64,000 nt of DNA from CBDDFS01 sp965227255 (GCA_965227255.1 CBDDFS010000004.1:186001-250000), one strand, 5' to 3'. Positions 45,454-54,736 are shown, counted from the stretch's first letter. Program-made: numbers and translations. The notes: generated by a model from the letters alone, not told the origin.

Positions 45454-46293
45454 TCAATTCTCCAGAACTCGTATTCGATTATCCTGGTAATGCAGATTAA
45501 AGAAACCATATCCGTTCTCAACATTGGTCGGGTAATTGTATGGTTCCGTTATAAGACTTGGCCCCAGGAAGCCATTATTCACGCGATCCAGGTAATCATA
45601 GTATTCGAAGCTAATGTGAGAAAACGAGACCAGTAAGGTATCTTGAAATGATACCTGTCTGAAAAGTGCGATGAACTCGTCCTCGACCAGACTTCCATCT
45701 ACTATATCCTGGTCGTTGACAAGGTGTGTATATACTCGATTGCTGACTACGTCTTCGGCGCTTCTTATTCTTTGAGAAGCCTTTTGAATATTAACCATGT
45801 AGTAATTTTCCCCCGGTATGTCCTGAAAACTGTATTTGACCCTGATCAATGTATCCAGACTTCCTGTTTCCATTTCCACTTCCACATCATTAAACCTGAC
45901 TGATTCCTTCACTCTTGCTGCAGACCGGGCTGTTTCATTTGTCTCGGGGTTGTAAACCTCTAATTCATAAGTTTCGTTATCGTTCAGAAAAACCTGATTC
46001 GAGACATAGAATCCCGGAGTCAGTTCTTCCATGAAATAATCTACATTATCATGACTTACTTTGACCTCAGCATCTGTTACAAGGTAATTATTGATCAATG
46101 AGTTGTCTTCTTCCAGATCACCAGCCAAAGCACCATAGGAATTGGTTACAATAACACTAAGGGCAGTTTGCGTAACAAGAACGGAAGAAACCGCCATCTT
46201 TTTGGGAGCTTGGGGGACATCATCAACAATGAGAGGTTCCGGCTGACAAGCTGCCAAAAGAGTAAATAATGATATGTATAATAACTTTCTCAT
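45454..46293 (-). CDS. DUF4249 lipoprotein paired with a TonB receptor
   Basis: The 279-residue protein has lipobox LAAC near residue 15 followed by the DUF4249 pattern: PQAPKKMAVSSVLVTQTALSVIVTNS, DAEVKVSHDNVDYFMEELTPGFY, ETYELEVYNPETNETARSAARVK (quoted in parts). DUF4249 lipoproteins are commonly the partner of a SusC-like TonB receptor, as here: the receptor gene is immediately upstream with a 1-base overlap. Probably binds the imported substrate at the surface; the substrate is unknown. Confidence 0.85.
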   Translation of the reverse strand: MRKLLYISLFTLLAACQPEPLIVDDVPQAPKKMAVSSVLVTQTALSVIVTNSYGALAGDLEEDNSLINNYLVTDAEVKVSHDNVDYFMEELTPGFYVSNQVFLNDNETYELEVYNPETNETARSAARVKESVRFNDVEVEMETGSLDTLIRVKYSFQDIPGENYYMVNIQKASQRIRSAEDVVSNRVYTHLVNDQDIVDGSLVEDEFIALFRQVSFQDTLLVSFSHISFEYYDYLDRVNNGFLGPSLITEPYNYPTNVENGYGFFNLHYQDNRIRVLEN

Positions 46294-48605
46294 CAGAACC
46301 TGAAATGATATGAAACAAAAGGCAGGGCACCGAACAATCCCGGCTGGATGTACTGATAATTCCCACTTTCATCAATGCCTACATACATTTGAACTGGTGT
46401 GGCTCTGTTATATACATTGTAAACTCCAGCTCTCCACTCACCCTGGACCCGTCTTTTTTCTTTGCTCTTTAAAATGATCATGAGGTCAAGTCTGTGTGAA
46501 TTCGACAGGATGTAAGCATTCCGATCCGAGTAAATGTTTACCACATCTATACCTGTATTGACGGGGTTTGTGACGGCATATTGGCCAATAACGGGTGTAA
46601 ACCTCGACCCTGAAATGTATTCCCATACTCCTGAAACAGCCCACCTCCTGTAAAAGTTATACTGAAGCACAATAGCACCATTATGTCTTCTGTCGTACGT
46701 AGAGTTAAAAGGTCTTCCTTCGTTCAATGCATCAAACTGGCGGAATGCCCATCCAAGACTGTAACTCAGCCAGCCATAAAACTTCTCTCCTTCTTTCCTT
46801 ACCAACAATTCAAATCCATAGCTCTCTCCTGTTCCCTGCAGAAGAGCATCTTCAAAATCAGCATTGAATAATAATGTAGTGCCAGCTTCATACTCAGTTA
46901 GATTTCGCATGTCTTTATAATAGATATCCGATTCAACGACATACAAACGATTTGGACTTCTCCATGCATATCCAATCGTGTATTGATCTGCACTTTGAGG
47001 TCTGATGTTGTCTGTTATGGTGTACCAGAAATCAACCGGCAAGGTCAAGGACGAGCTGGAAACACGATGCAGAAACTGCGACATTCTGGAATAACTAAGC
47101 TTGAAAGAGGAGCTTTCGTTAAGAAGGTATCTGACTGCAAGTCTTGGTTCAAATCCTGGATAGATCTTATTCTTGTATATTCCATAAGATTGACGGTATC
47201 CTACCCTGGCCCGCAGTCTTTCGTTTACATCGTAAGCAACCTCTCCATACACCGAACCTTCTGTAATGTTACTCCCTTCACTCCTGCTGCTTGGCAGAAT
47301 ACTATTCAGAACTCCGGTAGTTGTAAATTCTATGGGACTTACCTGATGATTAATGGCATTGGCACCAAGATAAAGTGTGGTTTTTTCGTTAAGTGAATTT
47401 TGGAAATTGATACTGATACCATAATCTTCAATTCCTGAATTGGCTTCAATTTTCTCAGTGACAAAGGAATTCAGAATATCATATTTGAAGACTGCATGAT
47501 GCATTTCAACATCAAGTTTTGATGTTGCACTCGTTCTATATGACCAACCCAGACTTTGTGAGTGATTGTATATGTTATTGTTTGACCTGAAGACCGATCC
47601 ATCATCCCTGTTTTCTGCTTCCTGTTCAAATTTCAGAACATCAGCTCCGAAGTATGATGAAAAATATAAAGAGTGTCTCTCGTTGATCTGAAAATCTATG
47701 CGTCCATTAAGGTCGTAGAAGTAATATGGCAACTGGAATTCATTGGTCAGGGTGCGCACAACCTGGTCTATGTAAGTCCTTCTTCCAGAGATCATAATAC
47801 CTACTTTGTTCTTTACAATAGGTGTTTTCACCATTAGTTTGGAAGAAATCAGACCTATAGAACCCTCCCCAACAGTAGAGTCAGATATTGTTGATTGAGT
47901 TCTAACGTCAAGTATGGAAGAAAGTCGACCCCCATAGTAAGAAGGGAAAGCACCTTTAAGCACGGTAGCATTTCCAATAATGTCTGGATTGAAGACCGAT
48001 ACGAAGCCAAAAAGGTGACCGGTATTGTATATCGTGGCTCCATCCAACAAAAGAAGGTTCTGGTCGGCATCTCCTCCCCTTACAAAGAAATCTCCCGTAC
48101 CTTCTATTCCTTTATTCACTCCGGGAAGCAACTGAACCACTTTTATGATGTCATTCTCCCCTGCTACTGTTGGAACCATCTCAATGTCTTTCTGATCCAG
48201 ATATACGGCACTGGATTGAGCACTTCTGACAGGATCGGCATTATTTTCCTGGAATTCGACGACTTCAACCTCTTTCAGCGTTTTGTCAATTCTTTTGAGA
48301 TTGATTCGGATGATCGTGTCACGAGTGAGGTTGAATTCTATGCTGAAATTTCGATACCCAACGTAAGACGTCTGAATTTTGTGTTTGCCTTTGGGAAGTT
48401 TAACAGAAAACTCTCCATTTTCATCCGATGACATTCCTCCCTCACCATCGTTGATTGAAATATTAGCAAGAATCAGTGATTCGCCGCTATTGTCATCTAT
48501 AATCTGTCCCTTTACCTTATAGAGTTTTTGGGCAGACAAGATGCCGGAATAACCTAAAAATAATAGGCCGCAAAGGAAAAATGGAAGTATGCGTTGATTA
48601 GGCAT
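46293..48605 (-). CDS. TonB-dependent outer membrane receptor
   Basis: The 770-residue protein has a signal peptide, a CarboxypepD_reg-like domain (about 27-112: VKGQIIDDNSGESLILANI), a TonB plug (about 125-235: MVPTVAGENDIIKVVQLLPGVNKG, GDADQNLLLLDGATIYN, AFPSYYGGRLSSILDV, quoted in part) and a 22-strand-type barrel ending ALPFVSYHFRF. Such receptors import their ligand using proton-motive force via TonB. It shares 1 base with the DUF4249 gene. A palindromic 8-bp inverted repeat lies just upstream. Confidence 0.93.
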   Translation of the reverse strand: MPNQRILPFFLCGLLFLGYSGILSAQKLYKVKGQIIDDNSGESLILANISINDGEGGMSSDENGEFSVKLPKGKHKIQTSYVGYRNFSIEFNLTRDTIIRINLKRIDKTLKEVEVVEFQENNADPVRSAQSSAVYLDQKDIEMVPTVAGENDIIKVVQLLPGVNKGIEGTGDFFVRGGDADQNLLLLDGATIYNTGHLFGFVSVFNPDIIGNATVLKGAFPSYYGGRLSSILDVRTQSTISDSTVGEGSIGLISSKLMVKTPIVKNKVGIMISGRRTYIDQVVRTLTNEFQLPYYFYDLNGRIDFQINERHSLYFSSYFGADVLKFEQEAENRDDGSVFRSNNNIYNHSQSLGWSYRTSATSKLDVEMHHAVFKYDILNSFVTEKIEANSGIEDYGISINFQNSLNEKTTLYLGANAINHQVSPIEFTTTGVLNSILPSSRSEGSNITEGSVYGEVAYDVNERLRARVGYRQSYGIYKNKIYPGFEPRLAVRYLLNESSSFKLSYSRMSQFLHRVSSSSLTLPVDFWYTITDNIRPQSADQYTIGYAWRSPNRLYVVESDIYYKDMRNLTEYEAGTTLLFNADFEDALLQGTGESYGFELLVRKEGEKFYGWLSYSLGWAFRQFDALNEGRPFNSTYDRRHNGAIVLQYNFYRRWAVSGVWEYISGSRFTPVIGQYAVTNPVNTGIDVVNIYSDRNAYILSNSHRLDLMIILKSKEKRRVQGEWRAGVYNVYNRATPVQMYVGIDESGNYQYIQPGLFGALPFVSYHFRF

Positions 48606-48622
48606 AAAGGTATAACAGTCAG

Positions 48623-48650
48623 GCTTCTTTGAAGTTACGAATAAAGAAGC
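48623..48650. promoter_or_regulatory. Inverted repeat upstream of the TonB receptor gene
   Basis: GCTTCTTT (48623-48630) and AAAGAAGC (48643-48650) are perfect 8-base complements with a 12-base spacer, 18 bases before the start of the receptor gene. Could be an operator or 5' leader hairpin. Confidence 0.45.
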
Positions 48651-48712
48651 GAATTATTGTAAATACCTACGGCGAGAAAGTCGTTGAGACTCTTTAGGAT
48701 TTCAAGATAAGA

Positions 48713-49336
48713 CTAACGTACGATCAGTTTTTTGAAGTCGCTTGTCCTATCGGTGGTCAATCTGACGAAATAGGTTCCTGAAGGAAGTGTATAATCGTTG
48801 ATTGTGTTTTCCCTGATCAATTGGGCTTCGATATATTTTCGTCCGTCGGCGCCAAATATGCTAAGCTCTGCTTTGGCTGGACTTTGAATACTTATTTGAC
48901 CACTTGATGGATTCGGCCACATTCCGAATTCGATTTTACGCTCGACAGATTCTGCAATTCCAATAGGTTTGTCGATTCTCCACAATTCAACTCCGTCATA
49001 AACCATACTTCTCTGAAGACACTGATCTGTCAGCAATGTGATGGTAAGGGTATCATTAGCCACTGTATAGAGGTACATACCTGTATCTTCTGAAGGACAT
49101 GCCAGTAAACCCGAAACGTCATACAAGGTAACAGTGTCATTAACTTCAGTATACCAACTTTTAACAAGAATTGTATCGGGGTGAACGTACTGCTCAATCG
49201 TGTCAACTCCAATTACGACAGTAACAGTATCAGTCAGACCAGCATTAAAAGTTTGCCATTTTGTATTCTGAATGCCTTGGGCATTAGAGCATAGGTATGA
49301 CATCAGAATAAAAGAAATAAGGAGTAAACGATTCAT
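48713..49336 (-). CDS. T9SS type A sorting domain protein
   Basis: The 207-residue protein has a signal peptide (1-19, ending SNAQ), a short beta domain (20-125, with DTVTVVIGVDTIEQYV and CPSEDTGMYLY) and a T9SS type A sorting domain (about 133-207: IEFGMWPNPSSGQISI, LSIFGADGRKYIEAQ, LPSGTYFVRLTTDRTSDFKKLIVR, quoted in part). It is downstream of the HmuY operon by 118 bases on the same strand and may be part of its regulon. Function unknown. Confidence 0.83.
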   Translation of the reverse strand: MNRLLLISFILMSYLCSNAQGIQNTKWQTFNAGLTDTVTVVIGVDTIEQYVHPDTILVKSWYTEVNDTVTLYDVSGLLACPSEDTGMYLYTVANDTLTITLLTDQCLQRSMVYDGVELWRIDKPIGIAESVERKIEFGMWPNPSSGQISIQSPAKAELSIFGADGRKYIEAQLIRENTINDYTLPSGTYFVRLTTDRTSDFKKLIVR

Positions 49337-49454
49337 AAGCGGCTATATATCATGAAGTTACTTAAAATAAATGACTTACGTCGAAATATTCTCGCAATGA
49401 ATTGATTTACAGCGCGGTACAAAAGGTAGTATGAATTATTGAAGGAAGAACTAT

Positions 49455-50426
49455 TCAGAGGGCCTGGTATTCGAACTTGGGGTAGCCCTTTTCACCCGAG
49501 TCGTTGTAGAAGTCTGTAAACCTTAGCTTATAGTATTTACCGTTGTAACTTCGGATAATATAGATCTTGTTTGAAAGAACGGTATAAACTGAATTGTCAA
49601 AATCGAAATACTTCCAGTCGTAACCCGGACGATCAATTCTATCCTCAAATTCATAGTCCAGAACGTCTTCCAGCTCTATTTCTTCAAAGGATCTTTCTTC
49701 TTCTACAGCAACCATCATCTGGTTTCTGTTTATCTGTGTGCCTGTCACGAGATATGGGATATATTCTGTGCCATCGAAGAGTGTCTCGGTATATTGAGTG
49801 AATACCAGATCCCAGTTGTTTTTGTCCGGTTCAATGGCTATTTGCTTCCCACCTTCATCAAAGCTGAATGAAATAAAGTTCAGGTCGGCATTCTTCAAAA
49901 CACTCATTGGATTCGCTTTATTTTCTTCCAGATCTGAAAATTGAATATTGAATTCATTTTCATCAAAAGAGATCACACTTAACTTGCTAAAGCCCTGATG
50001 CCTTCCTCTCTCGTCTACTCCTCTGTCAATAATGCAATAACTTGGACCTTCACTCCAGTCTCCAATGGCCGTGGAATCAAGGTGTCCGGTCACACCGTCA
50101 TAAATCCAGTTTGTTATACCTGCTGTATCCGTTCTTTCCCAGAATGTGCCGTCAACCCATGCTGCCTTCATTAATTTTGAGGAGTTCAAAATGATATGCC
50201 AGCCTTCCGGACTGCATTCAAATCCAAGGTCCCATTCTGTCTTAAAGTTTTGCGATACGTTTTCTCCTAATTCCAGGTTGAAATAAACCTGGTATTTGTA
50301 GTCCCCATCCATTCCAACCTGTGCAGTATTGAGCTCACCCGGGTCAGGAATTGAAACCGGAATTTCTTCCTTAAGACAGGAAGCTAATAGTAAGGAGATC
50401 GATATGCTGAATAAAATCTTCTTCAT
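49455..50426 (-). CDS. HmuY family lipoprotein
   Basis: The ATG at 50426 overlaps the receptor gene's TGA by one base; the open frame has a GTG one codon earlier. The 323-residue protein has lipobox LASC near 15 and then the HmuY domain: KYQVYFNLELGENVSQNFK, TEWDLGFECSP, NWDLVFTQYTETLFDGT and the C-terminal SNKIYIIRSYNGKYYKLRF with DSGEKGYPKFEYQ (quoted in parts). HmuY proteins bind heme, or iron-free porphyrins or other ligands in some families, at the cell surface. Last gene of the regulated uptake operon. Heme-ligand residues could not be assigned. Confidence 0.88.
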   Translation of the reverse strand: MKKILFSISISLLLASCLKEEIPVSIPDPGELNTAQVGMDGDYKYQVYFNLELGENVSQNFKTEWDLGFECSPEGWHIILNSSKLMKAAWVDGTFWERTDTAGITNWIYDGVTGHLDSTAIGDWSEGPSYCIIDRGVDERGRHQGFSKLSVISFDENEFNIQFSDLEENKANPMSVLKNADLNFISFSFDEGGKQIAIEPDKNNWDLVFTQYTETLFDGTEYIPYLVTGTQINRNQMMVAVEEERSFEEIELEDVLDYEFEDRIDRPGYDWKYFDFDNSVYTVLSNKIYIIRSYNGKYYKLRFTDFYNDSGEKGYPKFEYQAL

Positions 50427-52681
50427 CACCAGCCCATATTAAAACGTATGGATGTAAAGAAACTTCTTCCCCAGGCCACCGGTACGGAAGAACCTCCCGA
50501 AGAATGAATTCCACCGGATGAATTAGCCGTGGCAATATTCTGTACATCAAGAAGGTTTTTCACACCGAATGTCCAATTGATTCTTTTTTTCCAGATGTAT
50601 TTTGTGGCTGCAATATCCACGATCTGGTATTCTTCGGCAAAATTCTGTTCTGTTGTTCCCACATCATCCACACTATAGATAGGTATCTCTCCATTGTATT
50701 TATAAAAGAGTGCGCAATTACCTCCAATCTTCTTGAATTCATAGGTCAGATTCGCCCTGAATTCCGGACTATAAAAAATATTGGAACTTACCTCTTCGGT
50801 GGTAATATCAGATCGTCCTGTGTAAACGAATCCCAAGGCCATTTTCCAATGATCAATAGATTGATTGACATTTAACTCAAGTCCCTGGGTTCGATATCTA
50901 CCTATATTGATATAGGTATAAGTGAGAGCATTATCAACCTGAGCCAGAGAGATCATGTCATAAACATCATTGAAGAATAATCCGGCTTCCAGCTGGGTGA
51001 TGCGTTGCTTTTTAATGATCTTATATGTTGCATCGAACTGAATATTATTGGAAGATTCGGCATCGAGCTCTGAATTTCCATAAATGTTGTGGTTTACATC
51101 AACGAATTCGAAGTACAATTCTTTGAGTGATGGAGCTCTGAATCCTCTGGCATAGGAGGCTCTCATGGATAATTTATTCCTGCTGAATCTGAAATTTAAA
51201 GATGGAATCAGAGGTGCACTATACGCAGTGTTATAAGCATAACGCAAACCCGGTTTGATGGTTAAGGTCTTGGTCGGTCTCCACTCAGCTGAGGAGAATA
51301 AGGCATAATCTCCGATGCTTTGTTGCCCATCTTCAATCCTTTTTCCAAAGGCTGTTTCAACATTTATATCATAACCAACCTCACCATTCAGTTTGGCATT
51401 TTTTGGCAGAAATCGAATGCTTCCCCTACTCATTGCACTGTGAATGCGCGTGGTGTCATGATCTTCGGGATTGTCTGTAAGCTCTTCGTCTAGATCTGTC
51501 AGATTCTTGAAATAGGTATATCGAGTTCTTCTGAAGTTATTGTATGATGCAAGAACATTCCAATATGTATTTGCAGAGATCTGACCATTAAAATCAAATC
51601 CGACATTATATCTGTAAGTGTGGAAGTATTCATCGAATGCAGTGAGGTGATAAGGCTCTCTCGGTCTGCCCCTGCTGATAATACTTTCCCTGAAATAGTC
51701 GCCAAAAAATCGATACGTCGTCAGATCATTGCGGAGTGAATATTGAACATTTCCGAATACCTGTTCTTTTGGTTTCCATTGAAGGAATCTGCTTGTATCA
51801 GCCGGTTTTGATTGCGGTAGTATACTGTATTCTTCATCCGGCGACCATCCGTCAAAGAAGTTCCTTCCAATATTTGCACTTACCCGGTGTTTTCCGAAGT
51901 TTGAGCTGATTCCTGCATCAATATTATACTGACCAACACTTTCATAATAAGTATTTACAGATGCGTCATACTTCTTTTTACTATCCTTTTTCGTGATCAG
52001 ATTGATCGTTCCCGCCAGGGCATTGCTTCCATAATTCACTGATAGTGGTCCTTCAACAATTTCAATCCTTTCAATATTGTTCATATTGATCTGATTCAGG
52101 TCGATGTTGCCATCCTGACGGCCAATTACCGGAACACCGTCGATCATGATCTTTACGTTCTCCCCTGATAAGCCTTGAATGCTCGCAGAACTGCCTAAAA
52201 CATTATCCTGTCCAATTCTCAAATTTGTTTCGAATTGAAGCGCATCATTTAGATTTACAACGCCCCTTTTCTCCATCTCTTCTTTTTGGATCACTTTGAT
52301 CTTATGAATTGATTTCTCAGGGTTGCCCGGTGAATATTGACCTGTGATCACAACCTGATTTAAAGTTATGTCATCTACCTTCATGCGAAAAGCAAGTTGT
52401 TCACCTGCTTTAAGCGTGTCTAATCGATTCAAGTATCCTATATAAGCCGATTCAACGTAATAGACTTCAGCTTCATCTGTAAATTGAACCTTGCCGCTGA
52501 GGTCCGATAGAACTGTCTGTTTTTTGGAATTCTGATCAGTGCTGTAAGTAATGTGAGCACCGGGTAAAGCATTCCCATCTTCATCCAAAATCTCAATACT
52601 TGTTTGAGAAATTGAGATAAAAGGCAATAATAAAAAAGCCAAGGTCGATAAAATCAACCTCGACTTTCTTATTTGAAACAT
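50426..52681 (-). CDS. HmuR-like TonB-dependent receptor
   Basis: The ATG at 52681 gives 751 residues; the open frame begins at a TTG six codons upstream. It has a signal peptide (MFQIRKSRLILSTLAFLLL...), a CarboxypepD_reg-like domain (about 28-105), a TonB plug (about 115-225: GVVNLNDALQFETNLRIGQDN, SIQGLSGENVKIMIDGVPVIGRQDG, NNIERIEIVEGPLSVNYGSNALAGTINL, quoted in parts) and a barrel ending FFTSIRFNMGW. It sits between two HmuY-type genes and is the likely membrane channel for their ligand. Confidence 0.93.
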   Translation of the reverse strand: MFQIRKSRLILSTLAFLLLPFISISQTSIEILDEDGNALPGAHITYSTDQNSKKQTVLSDLSGKVQFTDEAEVYYVESAYIGYLNRLDTLKAGEQLAFRMKVDDITLNQVVITGQYSPGNPEKSIHKIKVIQKEEMEKRGVVNLNDALQFETNLRIGQDNVLGSSASIQGLSGENVKIMIDGVPVIGRQDGNIDLNQINMNNIERIEIVEGPLSVNYGSNALAGTINLITKKDSKKKYDASVNTYYESVGQYNIDAGISSNFGKHRVSANIGRNFFDGWSPDEEYSILPQSKPADTSRFLQWKPKEQVFGNVQYSLRNDLTTYRFFGDYFRESIISRGRPREPYHLTAFDEYFHTYRYNVGFDFNGQISANTYWNVLASYNNFRRTRYTYFKNLTDLDEELTDNPEDHDTTRIHSAMSRGSIRFLPKNAKLNGEVGYDINVETAFGKRIEDGQQSIGDYALFSSAEWRPTKTLTIKPGLRYAYNTAYSAPLIPSLNFRFSRNKLSMRASYARGFRAPSLKELYFEFVDVNHNIYGNSELDAESSNNIQFDATYKIIKKQRITQLEAGLFFNDVYDMISLAQVDNALTYTYINIGRYRTQGLELNVNQSIDHWKMALGFVYTGRSDITTEEVSSNIFYSPEFRANLTYEFKKIGGNCALFYKYNGEIPIYSVDDVGTTEQNFAEEYQIVDIAATKYIWKKRINWTFGVKNLLDVQNIATANSSGGIHSSGGSSVPVAWGRSFFTSIRFNMGW

Positions 52682-52719
52682 TTTACTGATCAGATTCAAG
52701 CTATTGAGTTAAGAGCAAT

Positions 52720-53961
52720 TTATCGAATGATCACTTTTTTAGAAACCCTATTTCCATCGGTTGACAAAACCAGAATGTACAATCCTGGATTCAGGTTGCT
52801 TACATCCACATTTGTTGTCAACTGATTAGGATTTAATTGCTGAGTTAATACGGCTCTACCAGTTTGATCAAATACATTCATCAGTGCTTCGGATTTCGAA
52901 TTGTAAGCAATAGTCATTACATCCGAAGCTGGATTTGGATATATTTCGAATATCTCGATCGCCTCTTCTTCGGCAACACTTGCAAAATGTACATGCTCTT
53001 TCGTGAAAACTACTTCTCCTGTAGCCTGGAACATACTGCCATCCCATCCGTACAATTTGAATACCATCTTGAAGACATCACCACCTTCATTTCTCACAAA
53101 ATATACTGTGCTATCCGCGACATTGTATATGTTGTTGTTAAAGTCATAACTCTTCCAGTCGTAGCCAACTGAGTTGATCTCGGTCATTTGAGAGTGAGCT
53201 TGCCAATCAGTGTAGTTATCCGGGTCGTTTACAGGATAAGCCTTACTTGCTGTAACATTGAAGTTTTGTAGAACACCTGTTACATTGTATGCCGATGGCA
53301 CAAAGGCTGTGTACTTTCCAAAAACCAGATCCCAATCACCTGTGTCGGGTTCTCTGTCTTTTTCACCATGTGTCTGTAATGAAAAGTAACCGAAGTTCTT
53401 TCCGGAAAAATCATCCTTTTTCAAAGAATGAGTCATATCCATGGAATTATCCAGGCTGGCATGACGGAATTCATATACTCCGGCAATCAAATGTTTGATC
53501 CATACTTTCTGATAAACTCCATTTCCCAGTTTGATCACGAAAATTCGATCGCCTATAATCTCATGTGTAAACTCGTTGTAGGTCCCCCAACCTATGTCAA
53601 AACCACTTTGATCCTGTGAGAAAGCACCATAGGTCCAATTTGTATCTGAATTATATCTCTGAGTCCAGTTAGAAATACCTGTTGTGTCTGTCAAAGTTGC
53701 CCAATCATTGGTATCACCGGGATGAAGCCAAAGCTCGGTTCCGTTTGCAGGGTTGATCATCACACATGTGGCAAATGCTGAATTTACCTGAAATGCAATA
53801 TCCCAATCGTCGTTATCTACATTGGCCTGACTTCCGTTCAGCAGACTATAGAAGTCCTGCTTCTGAATATTGCTACCAAGGAATACAGTATCGGTCACTT
53901 GTTGTGCACTAACACTAGTTAGAAGACCAACACTGAATAAAATTGTAAAAAGCTGTTTCAT
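52720..53961 (-). CDS. HmuY-like protein carrying a T9SS sorting domain
   Basis: The ATG at 53961 gives 413 residues (the frame opens three codons earlier at a TTG). After a signal peptide (ending VSAQ) the body repeats HmuY signatures: NDDWDIAFQVNS, DTGDWDLVFGKYTAFVPSAYN and GYDWKSYDFNNNIYNVADSTVYFVRNEGGDVFKMVFKLYGWDG, quoted in part, matching GYDWKYFDFDNSVYTVLSNKIYIIRS in the lipoprotein downstream. The last 75 residues are a T9SS type A sorting domain (FEIYPNPASDVMTIAY, MNVFDQTGRAVLTQQL, GLYILVLSTDGNRVSKKVIIR). It is the first gene of the operon and has the two upstream TACC-N8-GGTA sites. Confidence 0.85.
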   Translation of the reverse strand: MKQLFTILFSVGLLTSVSAQQVTDTVFLGSNIQKQDFYSLLNGSQANVDNDDWDIAFQVNSAFATCVMINPANGTELWLHPGDTNDWATLTDTTGISNWTQRYNSDTNWTYGAFSQDQSGFDIGWGTYNEFTHEIIGDRIFVIKLGNGVYQKVWIKHLIAGVYEFRHASLDNSMDMTHSLKKDDFSGKNFGYFSLQTHGEKDREPDTGDWDLVFGKYTAFVPSAYNVTGVLQNFNVTASKAYPVNDPDNYTDWQAHSQMTEINSVGYDWKSYDFNNNIYNVADSTVYFVRNEGGDVFKMVFKLYGWDGSMFQATGEVVFTKEHVHFASVAEEEAIEIFEIYPNPASDVMTIAYNSKSEALMNVFDQTGRAVLTQQLNPNQLTTNVDVSNLNPGLYILVLSTDGNRVSKKVIIR

Positions 53962-53993
53962 TCTTTTCAAATTGATAATTAAAATTTCAGGGA

Positions 53994-54001
53994 CAAAAAT
54001 A
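53994..54001 (-). promoter_or_regulatory. -7 promoter element of the HmuY operon
   Basis: The minus strand reads TATTTTTG, an exact TAnnTTTG match, 32 bases before the ATG at 53961. The -33 position is a poor match (GTTG at 15-base spacing), as expected for an activator-dependent promoter. Confidence 0.6.
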
Positions 54002-54024
54002 CAAGCTATTTAAGCTCAACATCT

Positions 54025-54040
54025 TACCATTTATATGGTA
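54025..54040. promoter_or_regulatory. TACC-N8-GGTA operator, HmuY operon site 1
   Basis: TACCATTTATATGGTA is an inverted repeat with 6-base arms and matches TACC-N8-GGTA. With transcription starting about 5 bases after the -7 box, its centre is near -43. Confidence 0.6.
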
Positions 54041-54043
54041 TTT

Positions 54044-54059
54044 TACATGACCTATGGTA
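54044..54059. promoter_or_regulatory. TACA-N8-GGTA operator, HmuY operon site 2
   Basis: TACATGACCTATGGTA is a one-mismatch copy of the same motif, 19 bases from site 1 centre to centre, about two helical turns, near -62. Confidence 0.5.
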
Positions 54060-54061
54060 GG

Positions 54062-54721
54062 TTAGGCCTCGATCAAACCTATGCTCAATGCATAGATCGT
54101 GAGCTCAGATGCGGAACGAACACCTAGTTTTTTCATGATGTTCTTTCTGTGGGTGTGGACGGTATGAGGACTTAGGTGAATCTGATCAGCCACCTCCTTG
54201 TTAGTCAGTCCTTTAGCTAACATTACTGCTATCTCGGTTTCACGAATTGTCAGGCTGGTAGGATCGCAGTTCAACGACTCCTTCTTGTATAAATGCTTGT
54301 TAAATACAATATCCAATACCTTATTGCAATAGAATTTCTCTCCTTTTGCTATGGCGAAAATGGCATGAATGATCTCATCGTCGTCGCACGAGTAAGTCAA
54401 ATAACCCTGAACTCCTTTTTCGAGGATCTGCAGTACCTGAGATTCATTGTTTACACCTGATACAACCAGGACTTTTAGATCCTGTTTTTCCTCAAGAATT
54501 TTTAGCAGAAGGTCGATTCCAAATACACTCTCTGATTTTGGATCAATAATGAGAAGGTCATATTCTTTCTCCTCAAGCTTACGGGTGAGTTCCTGTCCGT
54601 CAGTAACCTGATCAATTCTTTCAATGCCGCCTCCTGTTGCACAGATTCGTTGTAAACCATAGTGCATGAGATGGTTTGCGTTTGCATGAAGTATGTTAAT
54701 ATTTTGAGTGTTCAAGGTCAT
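54062..54721 (-). CDS. NarL/FixJ-family response regulator with a degenerate receiver
   Basis: The 219-residue protein has a receiver-like N-terminus (residues about 8-125) and a GerE/LuxR helix-turn-helix at about 152-215 (LTIRETEIAVMLAKGLTNKEVADQIHLSPHTVHTHRKNIMKKLG, quoted in part). The receiver lacks the acidic pair: where NarL-type receivers read ILIADDH this one reads ILHANAN, and the conserved Lys of GYLLK is a Thr-Tyr (GYLTYS). The possible phospho-acceptor Asp in LLIIDPKSE is present. It is likely an atypical receiver that does not use normal phosphorylation. A TACC-N8-GGTA site overlaps its start, suggesting self-regulation. Confidence 0.88.
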   Translation of the reverse strand: MTLNTQNINILHANANHLMHYGLQRICATGGGIERIDQVTDGQELTRKLEEKEYDLLIIDPKSESVFGIDLLLKILEEKQDLKVLVVSGVNNESQVLQILEKGVQGYLTYSCDDDEIIHAIFAIAKGEKFYCNKVLDIVFNKHLYKKESLNCDPTSLTIRETEIAVMLAKGLTNKEVADQIHLSPHTVHTHRKNIMKKLGVRSASELTIYALSIGLIEA

Positions 54722-54736
54722 CTCGCATTCTAACTC

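Noticed and set aside
47895..48431. 178-residue plus-strand open frame
   Set aside because: Antisense to the TonB receptor plug domain, no recognisable motif.
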